This document shows positions 42,555-50,422 of a stretch of DNA of 64,000 nt, piece by piece. The notes beneath the pieces are model-generated. The model did not search any database. It was not told the origin of the DNA and was given only the letters and a program-made list of their open reading frames with translations. The DNA lies in assembly GCF_002846365.1 (NCBI RefSeq), contig NZ_PJMW01000001.1, positions 682,001-746,000 of the forward strand, written 5' to 3'. A program made the translations under genes and the position numbers. The stretch comes from Nocardia fluminea. GTDB taxonomy: Bacteria; Actinomycetota; Actinomycetes; Mycobacteriales; Mycobacteriaceae. Positions within the stretch are counted from its first letter, which is position 1. Every line of letters begins with the position of its first letter.

Positions 42555-43448
42555 TTACGCGTTGGCCGACACCGCGTCAGACAGGGCGATGACGCCCTCG
42601 GCGGTCTTGACGTGGGCGAGATCGACGTGCTGGCCCTCGAAGTCGACCGCGGCGCTGCCTGCGGCTTCGGCTTCCCGGAACGCCACGATCATGCGCCGGC
42701 AGTAGTCGACGGTCTCCGGCGACGGCGAGAACACCTCGTTGGCGATCGCCACGTGCGACGGGTGGATCGCCACCAGACCGCGGTAGCCGAGCTGGCGGTT
42801 GTCCAGGCAGAAGCGACGTGCGCCGTCGAGATCCTTGATGTCCTGCCACACGCCGGTCACCGGGTGGTGCAGCCCGTTCGCCTTGGCCGCCAAAATGATC
42901 CGGCTGCGCAGGTACAGCGTCTCGAGCCCGCCGGGAGTGAACTCGAAGCCGAGTTCCCGGCCGACGTCGGCGTTGGGACCGGTGGCACCGAGCAGCGAGG
43001 CCACCCGGGGGCTCGCGCCCGCGATGTCCTCGCAGTGCGCCATCGACACCGCGGTCTCGAAGGACACGATCAACTGCACGGTGCCCACCTCGATCCCCTC
43101 GCGCTGTTCGATGTGGCTCAGGACAGCGTCCAGGCGCACGATCTCCTCGGCGGTGAACACCTTGGCCAGGAACAGCCCGGCCAGCCCGGGACGCACGATG
43201 GCCTCCAAGTCGCCGCCGAGCAGCCCGCTGATTTCCGGATTGGCCCGTACCCACAGGTCGGGGCGCACGCCCTCGGCGGTGAGGCGGTCGATCGTGGCGG
43301 CGACGATGCCGCGTGCCTCGATCTTCTCGGCGGCGGGCACCGAGTCTTCGAGATCGAGGATCAGCGCGTCAGCACCGGATGCGACGCCCTTGTCGGCCCA
43401 GGCGCCCTTGTGACCGGGGACGAAGAGCATCGAGCGGTACGGTTTCAT
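42555..43448 (-). CDS. HpcH/HpaI-type lyase, CitE-like (second copy)
   Basis: A 297-residue lyase: 'RSMLFVPGHKGAWADKGVAS', 'ALILDLEDSVPAAEKIEARG', 'QLIVSFETAVSMAHCEDIAG' and 'GLVAIHPSHVAIANEVFSPS'. It is distinct from the copy at 39513 and appears nearer to malyl/citramalyl-CoA lyases of the CitE-like Rv2498c type. ATG 43448 has GGGAGG upstream. It is transcribed alone from an AT-rich promoter. Confidence 0.9.
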   Translation of the reverse strand: MKPYRSMLFVPGHKGAWADKGVASGADALILDLEDSVPAAEKIEARGIVAATIDRLTAEGVRPDLWVRANPEISGLLGGDLEAIVRPGLAGLFLAKVFTAEEIVRLDAVLSHIEQREGIEVGTVQLIVSFETAVSMAHCEDIAGASPRVASLLGATGPNADVGRELGFEFTPGGLETLYLRSRIILAAKANGLHHPVTGVWQDIKDLDGARRFCLDNRQLGYRGLVAIHPSHVAIANEVFSPSPETVDYCRRMIVAFREAEAAGSAAVDFEGQHVDLAHVKTAEGVIALSDAVSANA

Positions 43449-43486
43449 CGTGTGCCTCCCTTGGCAGCTGCAATACAAGTCCTTCC

Positions 43487-43508
43487 TGAATATAATATAT
43501 GTAATATC
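43487..43508. promoter_or_regulatory. AT-rich promoter/operator element
   Basis: An AT-rich block (core 'AATATAATATATGTAATATC') lies 39 bases before the second CitE-like gene, just beyond the stop of the second secreted lactonase gene, which is read in the same direction. Confidence 0.45.
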
Positions 43509-43535
43509 CCGCAAGGCCAGCGCCCCGGCCGATCA

Positions 43536-44675
43536 TCACTGGGTCGCCACCCACGCATTCGGCCCGTCGGCGAAGAGCAGGCCGGTATCGACAGCGGGGG
43601 CATCGGTCAACGCGAGCCGCCCGTCGGGCGCCATCGCGTAGGTATGCACTCGCGACGTGCCTTGAATGGTGAGCGTGTCGATGAGGAAGACCTGTTGCGA
43701 CACCGAGTCGACCAGGACACGGCCCGGGAGCGTGCCCGTCGGCGCCTTGTAAGGCGCACCGGGCAGCGTGGTCAGCGCTCCGTTCTCGGCGATGTCGAAG
43801 CCGGCGATGCCGCCCGCCATCGCCTCGGCCATATACATGCGTTTGCTGTCGGAGGTGAACATCGCTCCGTGCGGCAGCGGCATCAAGCCGGTACGGAAGG
43901 GAGATCCGGGTACCGGTGTCAGCTTCCCGTCGGCGCCGATCGAATAGCCCGATACATTGCCCTCTGCCTCATTACTGGTGTAGAGGAAACGTCCGTCCGG
44001 AGTGACGCCGGGAATGGTCGACATCAATCCTGCGGGTACCGAATCCACTTCTGTCAGCGAGCCGTTCGGACCCACAGCGTAACTGAGCACCGTGGCGTCG
44101 AGCCAGCCCACCATGAAGAGATACTTCCCGTCGGGCGAGATGGCGGGCATGCTCAGTCCGCTGATCCCAGGGATCAGCACCGGAGTCGCCCCCGTCGGCG
44201 TGAGTCCGCCCGTGCTGGTGATGCGGTAGGCACGGATTTCGTTCGTCACCGCGCCGGTGGTCACAAACAGTGTCTTGCCATCGGGTGCCGCCAGTATTCC
44301 CACGCCGGGGCCGCCGAGTTCGAGGTGTGCGTCCGCGATGGGGGTGAGCGTGCCGTTTGCGCCGAGTTCGAATCCGTTCACCGTGCCCGACACGACGTTC
44401 GCCGAATAGACTTTCCGGCCATCCGGAGTAATCGTCACGGACAGCGCACCGGTTCCCGAGGCGAACGGCGAACCCGCCACCTTCGACAGCTTGCCCGTGC
44501 GGTCGAGACCGAGCACGCTGATATTCGACGAGGCTGCGCCGGAGATCACCACAAATCTTGCTCCCGGGTCCGCCAGTGCGACCGAGGAGTCCAGCCAACC
44601 TCCCGATGCGAGAGCGAGCGCGAGGGTGAGACCGGCTGCGGCCCGTCGCGGACGAGAGTTTTTGGTCCAGAACAT
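43536..44675 (-). CDS. Secreted beta-propeller lactonase-like protein (second copy)
   Basis: A 379-residue precursor with a signal peptide ending near 'DSSVALADPG'. The propeller blades carry 'ITPDGRKVYSANVVSGTVNG', 'AISPDGKYLFMVGWLDATVL' and 'VTPDGRFLYTSNEAEGNVSG', and closely parallel the protein at 12778-13914 blade for blade. ATG 44675 follows CTGGAGG. The TGTCCA-N6-TGGACA repeat 144 bases upstream is shared with its paralogue. Substrate unknown; lactone hydrolysis is the family's usual activity. Confidence 0.85.
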   Translation of the reverse strand: MFWTKNSRPRRAAAGLTLALALASGGWLDSSVALADPGARFVVISGAASSNISVLGLDRTGKLSKVAGSPFASGTGALSVTITPDGRKVYSANVVSGTVNGFELGANGTLTPIADAHLELGGPGVGILAAPDGKTLFVTTGAVTNEIRAYRITSTGGLTPTGATPVLIPGISGLSMPAISPDGKYLFMVGWLDATVLSYAVGPNGSLTEVDSVPAGLMSTIPGVTPDGRFLYTSNEAEGNVSGYSIGADGKLTPVPGSPFRTGLMPLPHGAMFTSDSKRMYMAEAMAGGIAGFDIAENGALTTLPGAPYKAPTGTLPGRVLVDSVSQQVFLIDTLTIQGTSRVHTYAMAPDGRLALTDAPAVDTGLLFADGPNAWVATQ

Positions 44676-44818
44676 TCCGTGAAACCTCCAGCTGGCCGGC
44701 GAGCACCACTGCTCCCGACCGATCAGAATTCGCGCGATGTGCGCTCATGCAAGGGAACCGGCGCCAATTAGCGCGCCGCCCTTCCTCTGCGAGGCTAGGC
44801 AGGAAGTCAGCGACGAGG

Positions 44819-44836
44819 TGTCCAATAATGTGGACA
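44819..44836. promoter_or_regulatory. TGTCCA-N6-TGGACA inverted repeat (operator candidate)
   Basis: TGTCCA-ATAATG-TGGACA between the second secreted lactonase gene and the terminator of the aldehyde dehydrogenase gene. It has the same spacing as the copies at 12636 and 47455. Confidence 0.6.
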
Positions 44837-44884
44837 TACAAGATATTTCGGTCAGTGATAATTCCTGATTTCAGCGAACAGCAG

Positions 44885-44918
44885 AAAGGCCCTGCCGACC
44901 GAAGTCGACAGGGCCTTT
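44885..44918. terminator. Intrinsic terminator of the aldehyde dehydrogenase gene
   Basis: Arms 'AAAGGCCCTGCCGAC' and 'GTCGACAGGGCCTTT' (one mismatch) with a four-base loop, then TTCC. Confidence 0.8.
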
Positions 44919-44944
44919 TCCGGAATTTCTTCGGTACAGCGAGA

Positions 44945-46444
44945 CTAGTTACCGAAGCCCGAGGCATCGGTCGGCTGGTTCTCGAGCACCAGTGTCTTGG
45001 TCTCCAAAAACGGAAGCAGGCCCTCGGTGCCGCCCTCCCGGCCGACGCCCGACAGCTTGAAGCCACCGAAAGCGATCGAGAAGTCGGTGCGCGGACCGTT
45101 GTGCCCCACTGTGCCGGTGCGCAGTTTGCGCGCGACGCGGTAGGCACGATCGGTGTCGTTGGTGAAGACCGCGGCGTTGAGCCCGTAGGGGTTGTCGTTG
45201 GCCAGCGCGATGGCGTCGTCCTCGTCCTTCGCCGCGATGACGGCGAGCACCGGTCCGAAGATCTCCTCGGTCGCGATCACCGACTTGTTGTCGACGTTCG
45301 CGAAAACGGTCGGCTCCACGAAGAAGCCGCGTTCCAGCCCGGCCGGTCGGCCGCCGCCGGTGACCAGGCGCGCGCCGTCGGCTTTGCCCGCGGCGATGTA
45401 GCTCTCGACGCGTTCGCGCTGGCGCGCGGAGGCGAGCGGGCCCATGTTGACGGTCTCATCGAACGGGTCACCGACACGCAGCGCGCTCATCGCGGTACCG
45501 AGCGCGTCGGCCAGTTCGTCGTGGCGCTTCTCGGCGACGATCACGCGGGTCAGGCTGTGACAGACCTGCCCGGCCAGGTAGCTGATGCCCCCCGCGAGAA
45601 CCTTTGCCGCCGTGCCGATGTCGTAGTCGTCGAGTATCAGGGCCGGCGACTTACCGCCGAGCTCGAGGGTGCAACGCGCCATCCGGTCGGCACAGATCGC
45701 GCCGATCGCACGCCCCGCCGCCGTCGAACCGGTGAAGGTCACTTTGTCGACCCCGGGGTGACGGACCAGCGATTCCGATACCTGCCGGTCGGCGGTCACC
45801 ACATTGAGCACACCCGGGGGCAGTCCGACCTGGTCGCAGATCTCGGCGAACAGGTAGGCCGAGGTCGGCGCCTCCTGCGGCGGCTTCAGCACCACGGTGC
45901 ACCCGGCCAGCAGGGCGGGCGCGCACTTGTAGGCCATCAGCCCGGCCGGACCGTTCCACGGCACGATCGCCGCCACGACACCGACCGGCTCGCGCACGAG
46001 CAGACCGGCCCCACCGGCCGCGGGTGTGCGCGATTCCCGGAAGGCGAAGGTCTCGGCCAGGTCCGCATAGGCGTTGAACGCGCCGGACAGGAACAGCGGA
46101 AGACGGGTCTTGGCCAGCGAGTACGCGATACCCGATTCGACCGACCACAGCTGGGCGAAGTCGTCGCCCCGCCGGGTCAGCTCGGCGGCGATCGCTCGCA
46201 GATACCCGGCCCGCTCGTCGGGCGACATCAGCGGCCACGGCCCGGTGTCGAATGCCGTGCGTGCCGACCGCACCGCGGCGTCCACATCGTCGACGGTTGC
46301 CGCGCCGACGGCGGTCACGACCTCTTCGGTGCTGCAGTTCACGACCTCGAAGGTCTCCGACGACGACACCGGAACCCAGCTGCCATCGATGTAAGACGCC
46401 TCGGGATGGGCAGGCAGCACCCCGGTCATAACCGACTTCGTCAT
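44945..46444 (-). CDS. NAD(P)-dependent aldehyde dehydrogenase
   Basis: A 499-residue ALDH: 'VDKVTFTGSTAAGRAIGAIC', 'TLELGGKSPALILDDYDIG' (general base Glu), 'YLAGQVCHSLTRVIVAEKRH' (nucleophile Cys) and 'FGGFKLSGVGREGGTEGLLP'. It is a paralogue of the enzyme at 17567. ATG 46444 follows GAGAGGAC. It is transcribed alone between an AT-rich promoter block and a terminator. Confidence 0.95.
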   Translation of the reverse strand: MTKSVMTGVLPAHPEASYIDGSWVPVSSSETFEVVNCSTEEVVTAVGAATVDDVDAAVRSARTAFDTGPWPLMSPDERAGYLRAIAAELTRRGDDFAQLWSVESGIAYSLAKTRLPLFLSGAFNAYADLAETFAFRESRTPAAGGAGLLVREPVGVVAAIVPWNGPAGLMAYKCAPALLAGCTVVLKPPQEAPTSAYLFAEICDQVGLPPGVLNVVTADRQVSESLVRHPGVDKVTFTGSTAAGRAIGAICADRMARCTLELGGKSPALILDDYDIGTAAKVLAGGISYLAGQVCHSLTRVIVAEKRHDELADALGTAMSALRVGDPFDETVNMGPLASARQRERVESYIAAGKADGARLVTGGGRPAGLERGFFVEPTVFANVDNKSVIATEEIFGPVLAVIAAKDEDDAIALANDNPYGLNAAVFTNDTDRAYRVARKLRTGTVGHNGPRTDFSIAFGGFKLSGVGREGGTEGLLPFLETKTLVLENQPTDASGFGN

Positions 46445-46481
46445 TGAAAGTCCTCTCGCCACTGTGACGCACGCAACGTAC

Positions 46482-46507
46482 CATTTATATATACTATATT
46501 TCATATC
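46482..46507. promoter_or_regulatory. AT-rich promoter/operator element
   Basis: An AT-rich block with core 'TTATATATACTATATTTCAT' lies 38 bases before the aldehyde dehydrogenase start. Confidence 0.45.
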
Positions 46508-46644
46508 GGCACGCCAGGGCGATGATCAGGCCAGGAGGCCGGGCAAGGGACTTCTTCGAGCGACTCGGTGGCTTCGCAGAGGCACCGGCCACGTCGCTCA
46601 GCGAGGCTCGATAGCACCGCCGAACGACGTTGCGCGGGATCGGT

Positions 46645-47355
46645 TCAGGCCGTGGACTTCTGAAGCTCGGCCCACAGCCCCTGCTTCTCCAGCATGCTGA
46701 TCAGTTCGTCGGCGCTGGACATGATGTGGTCGCGCATCAGGGCGTTGGCGGCCTTGGGGCGGCGCTTCTGCAGCGCTTCGAGGATCAGCGGGTGGTCGCG
46801 CAGCGTGTCCTCACCGTGGCCCTCGATATTGATGTAGAAGCGATTCGGGAGCTGCTTGACGACCGTAGCCAGCAACATGGCCAACCGACGCGAATCCGCT
46901 GCCAAGTTGATCGAGCGGTGGAATTCGTGACCGTAGGTGACGAGCTCGTCGTCGGACCCACTCGCGGCCGCCCTGGCATGTGCCTCCACGACACCCTCCA
47001 GGTGATCGAGCTCGCGCGGGGAGATCGACTTCGCCGCCCGGCCCGCCAGCTCCCCCGCCATGGTCGCCTGCGCCCAGAACAGGTCGCGCACATCCTGTTT
47101 ACTGAATGCCGACACCATGAAACCGCGGCGCGGCACGAGTTCGACGAAACCCTCGCCGCTGAGCAGCAGCAGTCCTTCCCGCACCGGGGTGTTGCTGACG
47201 CCGACAGCTTCGGCGACCGGTTCGATCCGCAAGAAGTCGCCAGGGCGGACCTGGCCGGTGATGATCAGCTCGCGGACGTAGGTCGCGACGTCCTCCGACA
47301 GTTGGTGACGTTGCTTGTTCGGACTCCGCGGCAAACCCTGCAGGGTGGTTTCCAT
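46645..47355 (-). CDS. GntR-family regulator, FadR/FCD subgroup
   Basis: A 236-residue regulator: winged HTH 'RIEPVAEAVGVSNTPVREGL' with 'FVELVPRRGFMVSAFSKQDV', then an FCD domain ('GHEFHRSINLAADSRRL', 'DHPLILEALQKRRPKAANAL'). The last part carries the His residues that bind a metal in this subgroup. A short AT-rich inverted stretch ('TTATGCATTATGCCTCATAC', about 47378-47397) precedes it. Likely targets are the neighbouring aldehyde dehydrogenase and CitE-like genes. Confidence 0.92.
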   Translation of the reverse strand: METTLQGLPRSPNKQRHQLSEDVATYVRELIITGQVRPGDFLRIEPVAEAVGVSNTPVREGLLLLSGEGFVELVPRRGFMVSAFSKQDVRDLFWAQATMAGELAGRAAKSISPRELDHLEGVVEAHARAAASGSDDELVTYGHEFHRSINLAADSRRLAMLLATVVKQLPNRFYINIEGHGEDTLRDHPLILEALQKRRPKAANALMRDHIMSSADELISMLEKQGLWAELQKSTA

Positions 47356-47454
47356 GTCGGTCCTTTCGGTCGCTTACTTATGCATTATGCCTCATACATG
47401 ACATCAGCCACGTCTGTAACACTCACTTTCTGTGCGGTTGACCAGGTCAGCCGG

Positions 47455-47472
47455 TGTCCAAATTGCTGGACA
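47455..47472. promoter_or_regulatory. TGTCCA-N6-TGGACA inverted repeat (operator candidate)
   Basis: TGTCCA-AATTGC-TGGACA; the symmetry extends to GGTGTCCA/TGGACACC, the best copy in the window. It lies 92 bases before the PucR-type regulator and is a candidate autoregulatory site. Confidence 0.65.
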
Positions 47473-47564
47473 CCGCACCGCGACATCGAGACATAGGCTC
47501 GCCTGAGTTGCCCAGCACTGGGCGCACTCGATTCGCCGCAGCCGCCGAGTCGAGGAACCGCAGG

Positions 47565-48671
47565 ATGGGAGTTCACGAGGTGAACCACACGATCACCCGG
47601 ATGGTCGACTCCGCGATGAGCGCACACAGCGCGTCCGATGAGGTGCGCGAGCAGCTACTCACCCTCGCCTCCAGATCATTCGCGTCGGCCACCGATCTCG
47701 ACAGTGACGCGGCCGCGCAACTGGAGCGCGCCGTGGCCGGCTGTGTTCGCTTGGGCGTCAGCCTCGACACCACGCTGTCGATCGTCATCGGGGCCATGGA
47801 ACTGGTCATTTCCATCGAGACACCACCGACGGCGGATTCAGTCCTGCGCGCGGTCCGCGCGGCGACCGAAATCGTCGCACGGGTGTACAAGCAGGCTCGA
47901 TCGAACGAACGCGTAGACGAGGGCCGAGCCGTCGCCGCCGCATTGTTGCGGGGCGACTCGGCGAAGATACTCGGCCACTGCAGCCATATCGGCGTCGCCG
48001 ATTCCTACACCATCCTCGCGATGCGGCTTCCGCCGCTGCGCGGCCGGCACCGCGAGGGACCGCCCACGGCCACCGAACCGGTCGCCCCTCGAATGCACTT
48101 CGAGGTGCGCCGCCGTTTCGGCCCGAGCGCTCTGACCTTGCTCGCGGACAACGGCGCAACCATCCTCATCCCGGATACCGCACCCAACGACTATGCCGCA
48201 CTCGCCGCCTTCAACGATTGCCTCGCCACTGCCGACGGCACCGTTCCGACAGCGCTGACGATGCACGCACTCACCACCGACCTGCCCGCGGTGGCCGAAC
48301 AGGTCCACGCCGCACTGGATCTGGCTACCAGGCTGGGCATGACAGGCCGGCTGTACCGGTTCAGCGATATCGCGGTCGAATACCAACTGACCCGTCCCGG
48401 CCCGGGCCGCGACGCACTGTCCACGGTGCTCGATCCACTCGAGGAACACCCCGATCTGCTCGCGACGCTGCGTTGCTACATCGACAGCGGCCTCGACCGC
48501 CGTCGCACCGCCCGTCGGCTGCACCTGCACCCCAACAGTGTCGACTATCGGCTCAAACGAATCCTGCGACTCACCGGCTACGACTCCACCGACCCGACCG
48601 GTCTGTGGAACCTGCGCTCAGCCCTGGTCATTCGCGACCATCACACCGAATACACCGCGTTAGGAGCATGA
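47565..48671 (+). CDS. PucR/CdaR-type transcriptional regulator
   Basis: A 368-residue protein with the PucR architecture: N-terminal helical region ('RMVDSAMSAHSASDEVREQL'), a central GGDEF-like/CdaR domain, and the C-terminal HTH ('LATLRCYIDSGLDRRRTARR', 'LHLHPNSVDYRLKRILRLTG'). ATG 47565 (MGVHEVNH) is preferred. The frame is open back to a GTG at 47454, but that would put the operator inside the coding sequence. GTG 47580 is another option. It is the best candidate to bind the TGTCCA-N6-TGGACA sites (inference). Confidence 0.88.
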   Translation: MGVHEVNHTITRMVDSAMSAHSASDEVREQLLTLASRSFASATDLDSDAAAQLERAVAGCVRLGVSLDTTLSIVIGAMELVISIETPPTADSVLRAVRAATEIVARVYKQARSNERVDEGRAVAAALLRGDSAKILGHCSHIGVADSYTILAMRLPPLRGRHREGPPTATEPVAPRMHFEVRRRFGPSALTLLADNGATILIPDTAPNDYAALAAFNDCLATADGTVPTALTMHALTTDLPAVAEQVHAALDLATRLGMTGRLYRFSDIAVEYQLTRPGPGRDALSTVLDPLEEHPDLLATLRCYIDSGLDRRRTARRLHLHPNSVDYRLKRILRLTGYDSTDPTGLWNLRSALVIRDHHTEYTALGA

Positions 48672-48887
48672 TCGAGCATCGGCGCCTTCCGGCGCCGAGC
48701 CTCTCTGCGCGTGAAAGTAGGTGCGGCGGCGGCATCGAGCTCGTTCGGCCCCAGCGGCCAACAGCGTCGCCAGGAAGGCTTCCACAGCGGCATTACCGAC
48801 AAGCGGCTCCGGGGCCGACGTGGTGATGATGACACTGTCCTCGGAGTAGTCGCCCCCAACCTGCACGTCGACTCGAGGCGTACCGGC

Positions 48888-49054
48888 ACCCGCTGGTCGG
48901 ACTGCTGGGGCTGCACCAGGAGAACTTCGCACTACCGGACGACGAATATTGCCGGCAAGGTTCCACCGTTCCGTACGAACTCGATACCCACAGCGGCATC
49001 TGTTTCTTGTCGTGGATGCTCGGCTGCGAACTCAGAGGCTCGCGAGGGCAGTGA
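48888..49054 (+). pseudogene. Possible gene remnant
   Basis: In the 360-base gap after the PucR gene, a plus-strand frame reads 'HPLVGLLGLHQENFALPDDE' then 'STVPYELDTHSGICFLSWML', and ends at TGA 49054. The composition is protein-like and recalls the last domain of XRE/MmyB-type regulators, but no start or HTH precedes it. It overlaps the end of the SnoaL-like gene on the other strand. The rest of the gap (48672-48887) shows no clear gene. Confidence 0.3.
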
Positions 49055-49550
49055 CGAGAATCCTCGAGATGACCCACTTGCCACCGATCCGGACGTACTC
49101 GTCCTCGATGCTTTCGAAGGCGATGCTCTTCTTGCTGCCGCTCGCATCCGCGGCGAAGATCTCGAGTGCCTGCTCGGCGTGCTCGTCGATCTCCTTCGCT
49201 TCGGCGCGCTTCTCTGCCGCCTCCGCCTCGGTGAGCTCGCCATAGCCGTAGATGTACCAGAATCCGGTGGCGTTGTTCTCGTCGATCACCGTGATCTGCG
49301 GTGCGACGCCGAGATGGATCGACTTGCGCGAGAGCAGAACCTGCTCGGCGAATCCCCAGAACGTGTCGGCTCCGTTCATGACGATCTCGGGAAGGTCAGG
49401 GTTGTTCGCGTCCTTCGGAATGAACACCAGGTCGGCTGACACCGTCGAGAGGTAGAGGTCGCGGTCCTTGGTATCGAGGGACCGGTGAAAGTTGTATCGG
49501 GCCTGCTTGCAGTCCTCGATCGCGATCAATCGTTCCAAGTCAGTCGGCAC
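49032..49550 (-). CDS. SnoaL-like/NTF2-fold protein
   Basis: A 172-residue alpha+beta-barrel protein: 'LIAIEDCKQARYNFHRSLDT' at the start is the typical SnoaL_4 first helix, and 'GKWVISRILVTALASL' the last strand. An insertion rich in Ala/Glu ('AEAAEKRAEAKEIDEHAEQA') sits in the middle. Enzymes of this fold include hydratases, isomerases and dehydratases of aromatic or steroid-like substrates; no function can be assigned. It diverges from the second SnoaL-like gene. Confidence 0.8.
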   Translation of the reverse strand: MPTDLERLIAIEDCKQARYNFHRSLDTKDRDLYLSTVSADLVFIPKDANNPDLPEIVMNGADTFWGFAEQVLLSRKSIHLGVAPQITVIDENNATGFWYIYGYGELTEAEAAEKRAEAKEIDEHAEQALEIFAADASGSKKSIAFESIEDEYVRIGGKWVISRILVTALASL

Positions 49551-49651
49551 CGACTGCTCCGTTCTGTCGGTCCCCTCACCCCGGGGCCCCAGGGTCGGAA
49601 GATGTTCCGTGTGGCGGCTGCCGAGCTGAAGCTAGCACGCTCCCGCCGTAC

Positions 49652-49690
49652 AAAATATAATATTGAACATGTCCTCGATATTTAATATAG
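49652..49690. promoter_or_regulatory. Paired AT-rich elements in a divergent gap
   Basis: The 311-base gap between the two SnoaL-like genes contains 'AAAATATAATATTG' (49652-49665) and 'GATATTTAATATAG' (49677-49690), which face the two directions. The rest of the gap has no convincing gene. Confidence 0.45.
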
Positions 49691-49861
49691 TGTTCCCATC
49701 CCGGCCTGCCCCGGGCACACGGACGGGACGACGATGACCCAGCTCAGAGCCCCTGCAGGATGCGCGGCACCTCTTTCGCCGAAACCCCTCTGTCGGAACA
49801 CATCCGCACAGCAATTCACACAGTCCCGGCACCGCGTCGGGCCAAGAGAACAGAGTCAACG

Positions 49862-50230
49862 ATGACCACCAGCACCCGTACGAACGCAGAACTCGCGCAG
49901 GCATGGCTCGACGCACTCGACAACGTCGACAATTTCGCTCCGCTCTGCGCGCCCGGCGCACAGGTTTGGCATTCCAACGACAACATCTGGATCTCGTTCG
50001 AGAAGGCGATCGAGAACGTGCACACTGTCGGGGGTCTGCCCACGATGACCAACCGCCGCTTCACGGTGACCGATGATGGTTTCCTCGTGCAGTTTTCCGG
50101 CGAGCTCAATGGCCAGAAGATCCACAACACCATCATCGTGCGAACTGAGAACGGCTTCGCAACGCATGCCGAGGAGTACATCGGCCTGGAGCTCGATCCG
50201 GCTGTCTTGGGCACCGTCTCCAACGCGTGA
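49862..50230 (+). CDS. SnoaL-like/NTF2-fold protein
   Basis: A 122-residue single-domain protein: 'ELAQAWLDALDNVDNFAPLC', 'VWHSNDNIWISFEKAIENVH', 'FLVQFSGELNGQKIHNTIIV' and 'EEYIGLELDPAVLG' fit the SnoaL-like polyketide-cyclase/limonene-epoxide-hydrolase fold. ATG 49862 is chosen; the frame extends upstream to 49760 without support. It precedes the alpha/beta hydrolase gene by 192 bases. Confidence 0.8.
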   Translation: MTTSTRTNAELAQAWLDALDNVDNFAPLCAPGAQVWHSNDNIWISFEKAIENVHTVGGLPTMTNRRFTVTDDGFLVQFSGELNGQKIHNTIIVRTENGFATHAEEYIGLELDPAVLGTVSNA

Positions 50231-50384
50231 TCGACTCACCGATGGCCGGCACGGGTAGCGGCATCGACTTGTGGTCGGCGACGATCCGGTCCGCCCGATG
50301 CTCGACCCCGGCCTGACTGGGAGAGATCGTTCCTATGCACTGTTCTGACCTTCTTCGACTGCCGAAACGGCCGTAGCTTGCTGT

Positions 50385-50405
50385 TGTAGCCACTGAATAG
50401 CTACA
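50385..50405. promoter_or_regulatory. TGTAGC-N9-GCTACA inverted repeat
   Basis: TGTAGC (50385-50390) and GCTACA (50400-50405) separated by nine bases, 17 bases before the alpha/beta hydrolase start. It is a plausible repressor site close to the ribosome-binding site (GGGAGAGAAGG). Confidence 0.5.
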
Positions 50406-50422
50406 GAACGGGAGAGAAGGTC

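Noticed and set aside
47454..47564. Earlier GTG start for the PucR regulator (and the similar 74-residue frame from 9514)
   Set aside because: Both begin inside the TGTCCA-N6-TGGACA repeat, which explains their similar first residues; no ribosome site is present.
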